Source: Micavibrio sp. UBA6145 (GTDB lineage Bacteria > Pseudomonadota > Alphaproteobacteria > Micavibrionales > UBA1664). Taken from it: a stretch of DNA of 64,000 nt. The stretch spans positions 11,290 through 75,289 of the forward strand of contig DIUZ01000020.1 in the NCBI GenBank assembly GCA_002423205.1, given 5' to 3'. Shown piece after piece: positions 52,142-61,235 of the stretch. Position 1 is the stretch's first letter; the number at the start of each line of letters is the position of its first letter. Made by a program: the position numbers and the translations under genes. The notes below the pieces were generated by a model that searched no databases, was not told the DNA's origin, and was given only the letters and a program-made list of their open reading frames with translations.

Positions 52142-53416
52142 TTAGCCTTCGGCCTTACGGCTGATGTTGAAACGGGCGTAATCGGCGTCCCCGAGCATCA
52201 CTTTCAGGTACCGTATGGCACCGCGTGTCCGGTCGGATTTGATCTCGCCGTGGCGGTGCAGCCATGACAGCCATTTGCCGTCGCTGATGGGCAGCTTGAT
52301 CGCGTATTCGGTACGGTCTTTATCCAGATAAGTCTTGATGTGATCCATCAGTTCTTCAAGCCCGGTGCCCTCAACGGCCGAGACAGCCACGCCCTTGGTG
52401 TTGCGACGCCATTCCTTGGCTTCCTTGGCGGGTAGACGATCGACCTTGTTGTAGACGTCCAGAATGTTTTCAGCGTCCGGATCGACGCCCAGCTGTTCCA
52501 AAATTTCCAGAACGTCGTTACGGCGCAGGACATGTTCGGGGTCGCTGATATCCTGCACGTGGAGGATGATTTCAGCCTGTGTCACCTGTTCCAGCGTGGC
52601 ACGGAAAGCCGCAACAAGTTGGGTGGGCAGGTCGGTGATGAATCCGACTGTATCGGACAGGACAATCTTGCGGCCGCCCGGCAGCGTGATGGCGCGGGTG
52701 GTGGTATCCAGCGTGGCGAAGAGCATATCCTTCACCAGAACATCCGCCTTGGTCAGTTTGTTGAACAGGGTGGACTTGCCGGCGTTGGTGTAGCCGACGA
52801 TGGCGACCAGCGGGAACGGCACCTTTTCACGCGCCTTACGTTGCAGGTCGCGGGTGTTGCGGACATGTTCGAGCTGCTTTTTGATCTGGGCAATTTTGTC
52901 GGCGATGATACGGCGATCCAGTTCGATCTGGGTTTCGCCGGGACCGCCGGTTTTTCCCGTGGCGCGTTGGCGTTCAAGGTGGGTCCATGAACGAACCAGG
53001 CGGGAGCGCTGATAGCTCAGTGACGCGAGTTCGACCTGAAGTTTACCTTCCTTGGTGACCGCCCTTGCCCCGAAAATCTCAAGGATAAGACCGGTGCGGT
53101 CGACAACCTTGGCATTCCAGGCTTTTTCAAGGTTGCGTTGCTGAACGGGTGACAGCGTGCCGTTGACGATGACGACGGTCGGTTTGTGTTCTTCAATCGC
53201 GATGGCGGCCTTGTCGACGCCGCCCTTTGAAATGAGCGTTGCCGGGCTCGGCGTGGCCACGTTTACGATCATGGCTTCCGCCACTTCCATTTCAATGGCA
53301 GCGGCAAGGCCTACGGCCTCTTCCAGTTGTGCTTCGGGGTCACGCGATGTGGTGCCCGCGCCTTTGAGCACTGGGTGGACGACGATGCACGTCAGTCCTG
53401 ATTTTTTCTTACGCAT
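52142..53416 (-). CDS. hflX: GTPase HflX
   Basis: Ribosome-associated GTPase that can split stalled or heat-damaged ribosomes. The 424-residue protein has the N-terminal HflX domain (GGVDKAAIAIEEHKPTVVIVN in parts, NGTLSPVQQRNLEKAW, DRTGLILEIF), a helical linker with GGPGETQIELDRR, then the G domain with G1 GYTNAGKSTLFN, G3 DTVGFITDLP and G4 NKVD. It lies 26 bases after hfq, the conserved pair. Confidence 0.95.
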   Translation of the reverse strand: MRKKKSGLTCIVVHPVLKGAGTTSRDPEAQLEEAVGLAAAIEMEVAEAMIVNVATPSPATLISKGGVDKAAIAIEEHKPTVVIVNGTLSPVQQRNLEKAWNAKVVDRTGLILEIFGARAVTKEGKLQVELASLSYQRSRLVRSWTHLERQRATGKTGGPGETQIELDRRIIADKIAQIKKQLEHVRNTRDLQRKAREKVPFPLVAIVGYTNAGKSTLFNKLTKADVLVKDMLFATLDTTTRAITLPGGRKIVLSDTVGFITDLPTQLVAAFRATLEQVTQAEIILHVQDISDPEHVLRRNDVLEILEQLGVDPDAENILDVYNKVDRLPAKEAKEWRRNTKGVAVSAVEGTGLEELMDHIKTYLDKDRTEYAIKLPISDGKWLSWLHRHGEIKSDRTRGAIRYLKVMLGDADYARFNISRKAEG

Positions 53417-53442
53417 GGATTCGATCTAGGGCGTGCGGCTGT

Positions 53443-53700
53443 TTACGCAACGTCGCCTTCGGGATTGGTTGCTTCATCATCGTGCAGCTTGATCGGGCCA
53501 CCCGGCATGATGGTCGAAATGGCGTGCTTGTACACCAGCTGGGGGCTGGCGTCGCGGCGCAGGAGCATCGAGAAATTATCAAACCAGGTAACGACGCCCT
53601 GCAATTTTACGCCGTTGACGAGGAAGATGGTGACGGGGACTTTCTGCTTACGCAGGGCGTTCAGAAAGACGTCCTGAACGTTTTGGCCTTTTTCGCTCAT
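53443..53700 (-). CDS. hfq: RNA chaperone Hfq
   Basis: Hexameric Sm-like protein that pairs small RNAs with mRNAs. The 85-residue protein has the N-terminal helix ([12 protein letters not shown]), Sm1 ([23 protein letters not shown]) in parts and the Sm2 motif YKHAISTI. An acidic short tail follows. The ATG at 53700 with AGGA upstream is chosen over a TTG three codons earlier. Confidence 0.97.
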   Translation of the reverse strand: MSEKGQNVQDVFLNALRKQKVPVTIFLVNGVKLQGVVTWFDNFSMLLRRDASPQLVYKHAISTIMPGGPIKLHDDEATNPEGDVA

Positions 53701-53749
53701 TTGTTTCAAATCCTGATGTCGTTTTTATTATAATATTTTGCGTTTGGTT

Positions 53750-54406
53750 TTAGACCAGACCTTTTAGATAAGCAAGGCATTCCCTTGGATTTTTAAAGGT
53801 CATTGCGGGGGATAGCGCCTCAATTTCCGCTAAAGGGGTCATGGTTAGGTTCTCGACGAAGACCGATACGGCCCCTGCCCCATGGGCGGCCTGAATATCA
53901 ATTTCCGTATCACCGACGTACCATGTGCCCGCCGGTTTAATGCCTAACGCGCCGAGGGCCTGAAGAATTCCATCCGGGGCCGGTTTGCCGGGACCGTTGA
54001 TTTCATCCGCACCGACGATGACCTTGAAATAATGGTCCCAGCCGGCCTGCGTGACTTCCTTGCGCAGGAATTCGCCGCGCTTGTTGGATACCACACCCAT
54101 GGGGATGTTCCGGCCTTTGATGTGGTCCATAAGGTCCGCCGTACCGTCGATGATAGTCATCATGCTCAGGTGGTTGGCGCGGACATGGTCCAGGTAGATT
54201 TTTTCGGCGTCCCGGGCGCGGTCACCGTACCATTTGGGGAAGATGTCTTTCATGGCCAGGCGAATGTTGCGGCGGGCATCGTCTTCGGTCCACAGAGTGT
54301 GACCAAGGGCGCGGCGGACTTCGTTATGCGCCTCGAATATCATGGGAAATGTGTCGACCAGCGTATTGTCCCAGTCGAACAGGATGGCGGAGGGAAGATT
54401 GCTCAT
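53750..54406 (-). CDS. HAD-superfamily phosphatase (Gph-like)
   Basis: A 218-residue subfamily I HAD hydrolase. Motif I is FDWDNTLVDT with the nucleophile Asp, motif II is VVSNKRG, motif III the Lys in GPGKPAPDG and motif IV VGDTEIDIQAA. Phosphoglycolate phosphatase is the closest familiar family, but the substrate cannot be fixed by eye. It overlaps ntrX by four bases (ATGA), so it belongs to the ntrYX operon. Confidence 0.85.
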   Translation of the reverse strand: MSNLPSAILFDWDNTLVDTFPMIFEAHNEVRRALGHTLWTEDDARRNIRLAMKDIFPKWYGDRARDAEKIYLDHVRANHLSMMTIIDGTADLMDHIKGRNIPMGVVSNKRGEFLRKEVTQAGWDHYFKVIVGADEINGPGKPAPDGILQALGALGIKPAGTWYVGDTEIDIQAAHGAGAVSVFVENLTMTPLAEIEALSPAMTFKNPRECLAYLKGLV

Positions 54407-55650
54407 GACGCCATGCGCTCTGCGCCCTCGCCGTCTTTCAGGGATTTAAGCTTGCGGTGCAGGGCAGTGCGGTCCATGCCGGCGAAGGATGCAACCTGGC
54501 TGACATTGCCGTCGAAACGTTCCATGAGGTGTTCAAAATACCAGCGTTCAAAGCTTTCGCGCGCGGTACGCAGGTCGGTTGCCAGCCAGTCGGATGGTAC
54601 AGGCGTGCCCTGGTTCTGGTTTGCGCTGGCTTCACTGGCCAGATGATGGGTTTTTAGTTCGTGCGTGTTTTCCAGCGCCATGCGTACGGCGGCCATGGCC
54701 ATCAGGGCGCGGAGTTCGGCCACGTGTCCGGGCCAGTTGCGATGGCGCAGATTTGTCAGCGCTTCGTCCCCGACCGTGTAGCCGTCGCCGAGAATGCTTA
54801 AGGCCAGTTCGCCGATATCGCCGCGGCGTTCTTCAAGCGGCGGCAGGATGATGGATGCCACCGCCAGGCGTTCAAACAGGTCGGGCATGACTTTGGCGTT
54901 TGGTGTGGATGTCGCCATGATGCGGGCATCAAGTTTTGCGTTTAGCCGCGCGAGCACAAAGGCCTGCATCTCGGCGGGCATCAGGTGGACATCCTGTAGC
55001 ACAAGCGTACCCTCACCCGCGCGGGTAAAGGCGTCATTGAGGGTGTTGGTATCCAGCCCGGCGCAGCTTACCGAGATAAACGGTTTGGCAGAGCGCGGCG
55101 ATTCCTGATGCATCCAGCGGGCCAGATGCGTGCGACCGGCACCCCACGGGCCGGTGATGAGAATGCGTGCTTCGCCGCTGGCGGCCTTGAGCGCCGCCTT
55201 TTGCACAGTCTGCATTTCCGGGGATATGGTGACCAGATGCGCGCCGCCTGCCGGTGCGTTGCGGCGCAGTGAACCGGATTCAAGGGCGCGGCGCACCAGA
55301 TTGAGCAGACGATCGGTATTGAAGGGCTTTTCGATGAAATCATAGGCCCCAAGTTTGATCGCCTTGACCGCCATTTCAATATTGCCGTGACCTGAGATCA
55401 TGAGCACGGGCAGCGTGCGCGATTTCTTTTTCAGATCGGCCAGAATTTCCATGCCGTCACGGTCGGAATTTTCGAGCCAGATATCCAGGATAACAAGATC
55501 GGGCATGCCATGCGCGGTGATTTCAGCGAAAGCAGCTTCGGAATGCGGTGCTTCGGCCACGGTGTAGCCTTCGTCGCCCAGAATTTCGCTGAGCAGAAAA
55601 CGGATGTCTTTTTCATCGTCAACGATGAGGATTTTACCCTTGCTTGTCAT
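54403..55650 (-). CDS. ntrX: NtrX-type response regulator with a degenerate AAA+ domain
   Basis: Response regulator partner of NtrY. The 415-residue protein has a receiver domain (phospho-acceptor Asp56 in LVILDIWLENSD, Lys108 in FIEKPF), an AAA+-like domain and a C-terminal Fis-type helix-turn-helix (NVSQVASFAGMDRTALHRKL). Walker A is altered to GPWGAGRTH, Walker B is TLVLQDVH instead of TLFLDE, and the GAFTGA loop that contacts sigma-54 is missing, with the surrounding segment shortened. It is therefore unlikely to activate sigma-54 RNA polymerase in the usual way. ATGA overlap with ntrY. Confidence 0.88.
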   Translation of the reverse strand: MTSKGKILIVDDEKDIRFLLSEILGDEGYTVAEAPHSEAAFAEITAHGMPDLVILDIWLENSDRDGMEILADLKKKSRTLPVLMISGHGNIEMAVKAIKLGAYDFIEKPFNTDRLLNLVRRALESGSLRRNAPAGGAHLVTISPEMQTVQKAALKAASGEARILITGPWGAGRTHLARWMHQESPRSAKPFISVSCAGLDTNTLNDAFTRAGEGTLVLQDVHLMPAEMQAFVLARLNAKLDARIMATSTPNAKVMPDLFERLAVASIILPPLEERRGDIGELALSILGDGYTVGDEALTNLRHRNWPGHVAELRALMAMAAVRMALENTHELKTHHLASEASANQNQGTPVPSDWLATDLRTARESFERWYFEHLMERFDGNVSQVASFAGMDRTALHRKLKSLKDGEGAERMAS

Positions 55651-57851
55651 GCCTGTCCTTCCGGAATAAAGAGCCAGAAATGCGCGCCGTCGTATCCAGG
55701 CGGTGCCGGTACCGGGTCTTCCATGACGATGCGGCCGTCATGGTCTTCGATAATTTTTTTAACGATGGCAAGGCCCAGCCCTGTCCCCTTTGCCTTGGTC
55801 GTCACATAGGGCTCAAGCACCGCATGTCTACGGTTTGCCGGAATGCCGGGACCGGAATCGAGTACGCCCAGCCATATACCGTTATCCTGGCGATCCAGTA
55901 TCAGCGCGATTTTTTTGACGGGCTGGTCAGCGACGGCGTCGACGGCGTTCTGAACCAGGTTTGTCAGTGCCTGCCGGATCTGCTGCTGGTCCGCGCGTAA
56001 TGTCCACGGTCCTTCCGACTGGATAAGGTCAAATCTGACAGATGCGTTGGCGGATGACTGAAGGATGGACACCTCGCTTACCAGTGCGGCTATATCAACC
56101 GGAGCCATGACGGGGTCGGGCATTTTTGCAAAATCTGCGAACGCATTCACCATTGTTTTGATGTCATCGACATGACGCACGATGGTGTCGGTGCATTTTT
56201 CCAGTATTTCGCGTTCTGCCGGATCGGTCAGGTGATCGAGGAATTTACGTTTGATCCGTTCGGCCGATAGCTGGATGGGGGTCAGCGGGTTTTTGATTTC
56301 ATGCGCGATGCGGCGGGCGACATCCGCCCATGCGGCGGATTTTTGTGCCGCGGCAAGATCGGTGATGTCGTCGAATGCCAGAATGGTGCCGTGACCGGTT
56401 TCGCCAACCAGTTCGGTGGATGCACGGACAAGGAAACTGCGCGGGGCGCCGTCGCGGCGCATGGCGGATACTTCATGTTCGCGCGATGCACCCAGTTCAG
56501 CGCCCGGCAGCACGTCGGAAAGTTTTTGGCCGATCAGTTTTTCGTTGGATGTGCCCAGAAGTTTACCAGCGGCGGGATTAGCCAGCGTGATGATGCCGTC
56601 TTCGTCCATGCCCATGATACCGGTGGATACACCGCCCAGAACCGTTTCGGTGAAACGGCGGCGGTAATCAAGGGTCTTGTTAGCTTCGATCAGCTCGTTA
56701 CGTTGCCGTTCTATTTCCGTGGTCATGCGGTTGAACGCGCGGCCCAGCATGACGAATTCCTGCAGGCCCTTGGTTTCGCCGACGCGTGCGGTCATGTCAC
56801 CGGCGCGCAGCCGTTCGGATGCGGTGATAACCGCGCTGATCGGGTCGACCATGCGTCGGGCCAGTGCCAGACCGAACCAGACGGCAATCGCCATCAGCAA
56901 CAGGACAACGATCACGTAGAGCACCGTGATCGTGAACTGAATACGGCCGGATTTGCTGGCCATTTCCTGATACTGGGTGACGGCGGCCTTGGTGGTGTCA
57001 AGGTGTGTGATCACCTGCGGGTCGACGCTTCTGCCTACGTAGAGATATGTTTCCTCACCAAATCCGCGCAGGCGGACGAGTGCGCGAATGCGGCTGTCAT
57101 CTTCGGCGGTGGCGACCGCCACATTACCCGCCCGGGCCTGATCGGTCAGGGCATCCGGGATGGGGTCGAAGATCATGCTCAGTGCGATGCCGCTTTGCGC
57201 CAGAACGTGGTGGTCTTGATCAAAAATGACGGCTTCGGCAAAATTGCGCAGGAAGCTTTGGGTTGAGACCATTTTCTCAAGCGCCTTGGGGTTGATGCTG
57301 AGCGCATAGGCATCGCGGTCAAGGTCGGCGGCCATGGCGGTAATGTCCGCGCGGATCACCTGCTGGTGCTCGTTCAGATAGGCCTGTGCGACAGCGAGCG
57401 ATTCATTGACGGCCGTGCGCACGCGCGTGTCGAACCAGCCATGAAGACCGTAATAAAACAGACCGACGGAAAACACTGTCGTCAAAATGGCGGGAATGGC
57501 GACCAGAAGTGAAAATAGCCCGACAAGGCGAACCTGAAGGGCGGAGCCCGCGACGCCGCGGCGGCTGCCGGTCCACAGGGCAACAACACGCCGCGCAATG
57601 GCGACAACAAGCGCCAGCAGAACCACGAGGTCAATGTTGAGCAGCAGGATCAGTTTATTGGTGTCACCCGACAAGGGTGAATGCGCCGTCATGGCCGTGT
57701 AGGTCAGCCCCCCCATAACGACCGCCAGAATGACCAGAAGCAATGTCAGTGGGTTGCCTAGAGCATGGCGTTCCGTCCAGGCAGCAAAAAGGGCCGCCCG
57801 GCGCAAAAGCAGGCGGCGCATATCAACGGCTGTGGTGGTGCTTGTGCTCAT
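55647..57851 (-). CDS. ntrY: Sensor histidine kinase NtrY
   Basis: Membrane sensor kinase for the NtrX regulator, implicated in nitrogen and redox responses and envelope changes in alphaproteobacteria. The 734-residue protein has N-terminal membrane helices (three near residues 30-125, one near 310-330), a periplasmic sensor region, HAMP (RRMVDPISAVITASERLRAG), a PAS domain (GVSTGIMGMDEDGIITLANP), the H box ARRIAHEIKNPLTPIQLSAERI and HATPase motifs (TNLVQNAVDAVAD; VLDSGPGIP; GTGLGLAIVKKI). It is divergent from ispDF. The ntrB-ntrC genes often found upstream are absent here. Confidence 0.94.
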   Translation of the reverse strand: MSTSTTTAVDMRRLLLRRAALFAAWTERHALGNPLTLLLVILAVVMGGLTYTAMTAHSPLSGDTNKLILLLNIDLVVLLALVVAIARRVVALWTGSRRGVAGSALQVRLVGLFSLLVAIPAILTTVFSVGLFYYGLHGWFDTRVRTAVNESLAVAQAYLNEHQQVIRADITAMAADLDRDAYALSINPKALEKMVSTQSFLRNFAEAVIFDQDHHVLAQSGIALSMIFDPIPDALTDQARAGNVAVATAEDDSRIRALVRLRGFGEETYLYVGRSVDPQVITHLDTTKAAVTQYQEMASKSGRIQFTITVLYVIVVLLLMAIAVWFGLALARRMVDPISAVITASERLRAGDMTARVGETKGLQEFVMLGRAFNRMTTEIERQRNELIEANKTLDYRRRFTETVLGGVSTGIMGMDEDGIITLANPAAGKLLGTSNEKLIGQKLSDVLPGAELGASREHEVSAMRRDGAPRSFLVRASTELVGETGHGTILAFDDITDLAAAQKSAAWADVARRIAHEIKNPLTPIQLSAERIKRKFLDHLTDPAEREILEKCTDTIVRHVDDIKTMVNAFADFAKMPDPVMAPVDIAALVSEVSILQSSANASVRFDLIQSEGPWTLRADQQQIRQALTNLVQNAVDAVADQPVKKIALILDRQDNGIWLGVLDSGPGIPANRRHAVLEPYVTTKAKGTGLGLAIVKKIIEDHDGRIVMEDPVPAPPGYDGAHFWLFIPEGQA

Positions 57852-57906
57852 GGTATCGGGAGGTTATGTTTAGCGCGATTTGAACGAAAAAACAAAGGAT
57901 TGCGTG

Positions 57907-59040
57907 GTGTCGAGCTGGGGCACAATCATCGTGGCCGGGGGTAGCGGGACGCGCTTTGGCGGCGGGGTCCCGAAGCAATACGCCACCCTTGCCGGTCGCC
58001 CGGTGGTGGCCTGGTGCCTTGAAACCCTTGCAAATCAACAGCCTGCGGTCCTTGTGGTCGATCCGGCCCATGAAAAACTGTATGCCCCGGTCCTGAAAGC
58101 CTACCCCCATATCCGGATTATTCCCGGTGGCAAGACAAGGCGCGAAAGCGTCATGGCGGGTCTTTCGGCCTTCAATGACAACCCGCCCCAATACATTCTT
58201 ATCCATGATGCGGCCCGCCCGCTGGTGCCGCTGGCCTGTGTTGAGCAGTTGAAAAAGACGGTTGAGGCGGGTGCGGCATCGGCCACGCTGGCGGTACCGG
58301 TTGCTGACACGCTGATGCGCGGGACCGAAGTTGTGGACCGTAACGGCGTTCAGGCCATCCAGACGCCGCAGGCTTTCGATTATGCGATTTTGAAAGATGC
58401 GCATGCGAGCGCGACCAGGGAATATACCGACGATACGTCACTGGTGTTTGGCGAGCGTGGCATTGCCACGCAATTCGTCCCGGGATGCCCCGATAATTTT
58501 AAAATCACGACACGGGATGAGCTGGCCTGGGCAGAAAAAATGATCTATGCGGCTTATGCCGATACCCGCACCGGGCTTGGCTTTGATATTCATACCTTCG
58601 GTCCCGGCGATAAGGTGCGCCTGTTTGGCGTTGATATCCCGTCCTCCAAATCGCTGATTGGTCATTCGGATGCCGATGCGGGTTTGCATGCGATTGCCGA
58701 TGCCATTCTTGGCACCATTGGCGCGGGGGATATCGGCGTATTGTTTCCGCCGTCCGATCCGCAGTGTAAGGGTATGGACAGTGCGGTGATCGTTGAAAAG
58801 GCGCTGGCACTGCTGCACGCCAAAGGCGGCATTCTTGCACATGCGGATATCATGCTGATGAGCGAGTTTCCGCGTATCGGCCCGCACCGCGATCAAATCA
58901 TTGCGCGACTTTGTGACATCTTGCATCTGCCGGCGGATGCGATTGGACTAAAGGCGACAACAACCGAAAAACTGGGTGCGATCGGGCGCGGCGAAGGACT
59001 GGCCGTGCAGGCGATTGTCACCGTAAGGATCAAACGATGA
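57907..59040 (+). CDS. ispDF: Bifunctional IspD/IspF enzyme of the MEP pathway
   Basis: The N-terminal domain (about 1-225) is MEP cytidylyltransferase: IIVAGGSGTRFGGGVPKQY, LIHDAARPLVP, VPVADTL, TPQAF. The C-terminal domain (about 226-377) is MECDP synthase: GLGFDIHTF with the zinc-binding Asp and His, LIGHSDADAGLHAIADAILG, FPPSDPQ and KATTTEKLG. The 377-residue start at GTG 57907 (seven bases after AAAGGA) is preferred; GTG 57904 is also possible, and a TTG 27 bases upstream lacks an SD. The fused form is typical of alpha- and epsilonproteobacteria. ATGA overlap with pgpA. Confidence 0.94.
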   Translation: MSSWGTIIVAGGSGTRFGGGVPKQYATLAGRPVVAWCLETLANQQPAVLVVDPAHEKLYAPVLKAYPHIRIIPGGKTRRESVMAGLSAFNDNPPQYILIHDAARPLVPLACVEQLKKTVEAGAASATLAVPVADTLMRGTEVVDRNGVQAIQTPQAFDYAILKDAHASATREYTDDTSLVFGERGIATQFVPGCPDNFKITTRDELAWAEKMIYAAYADTRTGLGFDIHTFGPGDKVRLFGVDIPSSKSLIGHSDADAGLHAIADAILGTIGAGDIGVLFPPSDPQCKGMDSAVIVEKALALLHAKGGILAHADIMLMSEFPRIGPHRDQIIARLCDILHLPADAIGLKATTTEKLGAIGRGEGLAVQAIVTVRIKR

Positions 59041-59516
59041 AGCTAGATTACAAACCCCTGCCAGCAGGTCTTTCCATGAAAAATCCGGCGACGCTGATTG
59101 CGACCGGTTTTGGTTCTGGCCGTATGTATCCGATGCCCGGTACGTGGGGGTCGATGGCTGCATGGATTGTTGCCTTCGTGGTATCCAAACCGGTTTTGAT
59201 TTTTGCTTTCATACTGGCATGTATCGGCGGCTTATGGGCTGCAAAGCATTTCGAAGATCAAAGTCATAGCCATGACAGCAATATGATCGTGATTGATGAA
59301 TGGGCTGGCATGTGGCTGGCCATGCTTTTTGCCTCGTTTCTGGATCAGGCCATTCTGGCATTTGTACTTTTCCGCGCACTCGACATCATGAAGCCGGGCC
59401 TTATTGGATGGCTGGATAAAAATGTCAGCGGCGCTTGGGGCGTGATGGCCGACGACCTTGCCGCTGGTCTGGCCGCGGGCATCATTGTGTATGGGTATGG
59501 TTTATGGATGTATTGA
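59037..59516 (+). CDS. pgpA: Phosphatidylglycerophosphatase A
   Basis: Dephosphorylates phosphatidylglycerophosphate to phosphatidylglycerol in the inner membrane. The 159-residue protein has ATGFGSGRMYPMPGTWGS, the acidic motif VIDEWAGMWLA and several membrane helices, matching the family length. It overlaps ispDF (ATGA) and cinA (13 bases). Confidence 0.92.
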   Translation: MKLDYKPLPAGLSMKNPATLIATGFGSGRMYPMPGTWGSMAAWIVAFVVSKPVLIFAFILACIGGLWAAKHFEDQSHSHDSNMIVIDEWAGMWLAMLFASFLDQAILAFVLFRALDIMKPGLIGWLDKNVSGAWGVMADDLAAGLAAGIIVYGYGLWMY

Positions 59517-59974
59517 TTTTAAAGATTTTTGAAAAACTACAGGCCCGCAACTGGATGATTGCCACGGCGGAATCCTGCACGGGTGGGATGATTGCATCAA
59601 AACTGACGGCTGTTCCGGGCAGTTCGCTTTATCTTGACCGCGGGTTCGTGACTTATTCCAATCAGGCCAAGATGGATATGCTGTCGGTACCAAGCGCACT
59701 GATTGATGAATATGGTGCCGTATCGGCGCAGGTGGCCGAAGCCATGGCACAGGGCGCATTGAAGGCCAGCAGCGCCAAGATCACAGTGTCGGTCACCGGT
59801 ATCGCCGGTCCGGGCGGCGGGTCTGACAAGAAGCCTGTCGGCCTTGTTTATATCGGCATTTCAACGTGGGATTCCTCCCTTACATTCAAACATGTTTTCG
59901 AAGGTGACCGCGATGCCGTGCGCGCGCAGGCGACGCAGGCCGCACTCAACCATGTACTTGAGGCTTTGATTTGA
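59504..59974 (+). CDS. pncC: CinA C-terminal/PncC-type nicotinamide-nucleotide amidase
   Basis: Deamidates nicotinamide mononucleotide to nicotinate mononucleotide in NAD salvage. The 156-residue stand-alone domain has the conserved ATAESCTGGMIASKLTAVPGSS in parts and SVTGIAGPGGGSDKKPVGLVY. It lacks the N-terminal CinA domain, the common short form. The ATG at 59504 is inside the end of pgpA; a longer in-frame extension would be Arg/Trp-rich shadow sequence. Confidence 0.9.
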   Translation: MDVLILKIFEKLQARNWMIATAESCTGGMIASKLTAVPGSSLYLDRGFVTYSNQAKMDMLSVPSALIDEYGAVSAQVAEAMAQGALKASSAKITVSVTGIAGPGGGSDKKPVGLVYIGISTWDSSLTFKHVFEGDRDAVRAQATQAALNHVLEALI

Positions 59975-60876
59975 TGCGTGTTGCGATTGTCACTTCGGCA
60001 GATGCCAAATACTTTCCACTTTTGTCCGAGCTTCTGGCGTCGATCATGCGTCATCGTCAGGCGCGGGATCTGGCGGCCATCTGTATTATCGATGCCGGGC
60101 TTACGGCGGAGCAGAACAAAACCCTTATGGACAAGGGCTATACCGTGGCGAACGGTATCTGGCCGGTGGAATTATCGGACAAGCGCATTGCGGGGCGTGA
60201 ATTTTTAAAGGCTTGCGTATCGCGACCGTTTATCCCTGCGCTGTTTCCCGGTCATGACGTTTATGTCTGGATGGATGCCGATACATGGGTGCAGGACTGG
60301 AGTGCTATTGATCTGCTGGTTGCGGGCGCACAAAAATCCGGCATGGCCGTGGTGCCGCAGGTGGACCGGGCCTATGGCAAGACCATGCGCATTTCGTGGT
60401 TTGGTCCCATCCCATACCGCCCGCGCAGCTTTTATTATTCCAACGCGCGTAAAAGCCTTGGCGGCAAGATGGCGCGTAAACTATTCCCCTTCCCCACCAT
60501 CAATGCCGGCGTGTTCGCCATGGCCGGCAAGGCGCCGCACTGGGCGCGCTGGCAGGAGTTGATCAAACAGGTTTTGGAAAAACCGCGTGCCAATATTTTT
60601 ACGGCCGAGCAACTGACTATGGGCGTTATGGCGTATGTCGACCAATATCCGACGGAACGTCTGCCATCGGTATGCAACTGGCTGTGCGATACCACGCCGA
60701 TGTTTGATCCGTCGCGTCGCGCGTTTGTTGAGCCCAACCTGCCGCACCAGCCTATCGGCATCCTGCACCTGACCGGGCTTGATGCAATGCGCGCGGATAA
60801 AAGCATTGTCACAGATGTGCTTTTTACCGACGGCGCAACGCATCCGATGTCTCTGCGCTACGCGGATGGCGGCTGA
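59974..60876 (+). CDS. Glycosyltransferase-like protein with a DxD motif
   Basis: A 300-residue soluble protein with a GT-A-like layout: an N-terminal Rossmann strand (MRVAIVTSADAKYFPLL), a DxD-type metal motif in YVWMDADTWVQDW near residue 100, then INAGVFAMAG and a C-terminal IGILHLTGLD, which resemble GT8-type enzymes. The substrate is unknown. The start shares one base with the cinA stop (TGATG), so it is translationally coupled to pgpA-cinA. It may modify lipopolysaccharide or another glycan; this is inference. Confidence 0.72.
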   Translation: MRVAIVTSADAKYFPLLSELLASIMRHRQARDLAAICIIDAGLTAEQNKTLMDKGYTVANGIWPVELSDKRIAGREFLKACVSRPFIPALFPGHDVYVWMDADTWVQDWSAIDLLVAGAQKSGMAVVPQVDRAYGKTMRISWFGPIPYRPRSFYYSNARKSLGGKMARKLFPFPTINAGVFAMAGKAPHWARWQELIKQVLEKPRANIFTAEQLTMGVMAYVDQYPTERLPSVCNWLCDTTPMFDPSRRAFVEPNLPHQPIGILHLTGLDAMRADKSIVTDVLFTDGATHPMSLRYADGG

Positions 60877-61235
60877 TGCCAAAATCTGGGAATGACGCGG
60901 TTTTGAAAGGCCTTTATCTTCTGGCCCATTGGGACGGACAGGGTTTGAATGTCTATTTCAAAGTCGTTTCTTTAAACCAGCAGAGCGATATTCAGAATTT
61001 TGTTTATGACGCCATGGACAAGGCTGAATTGTCCCCGGTTTCCAGTCGCATACAAAGCGACAGACGGTCCATGTCGATAACGTATGGCTTTGCGCGGGAT
61101 GACTGGCATAAGGCGCAGGCATTTTGCAGGGATTTTGAGGGCCAGTACGGATATGACGCCCCTAACGCAGTCCCCTTTAACGGTCACCGTAAAGCGCGCG
61201 GCCGTGTTGTTCAAAAGCGGTCACCATCCGTTTGA
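60876..61235 (+). CDS. Coupled hypothetical protein after the glycosyltransferase
   Basis: A 119-residue protein starting at a TGATG overlap with the upstream gene. No family recognised; no signal peptide. A predicted mixed fold has GLYLLAHWDGQGLNVYFKVV near the start and a basic C terminus. The last 59 bases overlap the end of the Coq10-like gene on the opposite strand. The tight coupling argues that it is real even though the family is unknown. Confidence 0.6.
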   Translation: MPKSGNDAVLKGLYLLAHWDGQGLNVYFKVVSLNQQSDIQNFVYDAMDKAELSPVSSRIQSDRRSMSITYGFARDDWHKAQAFCRDFEGQYGYDAPNAVPFNGHRKARGRVVQKRSPSV

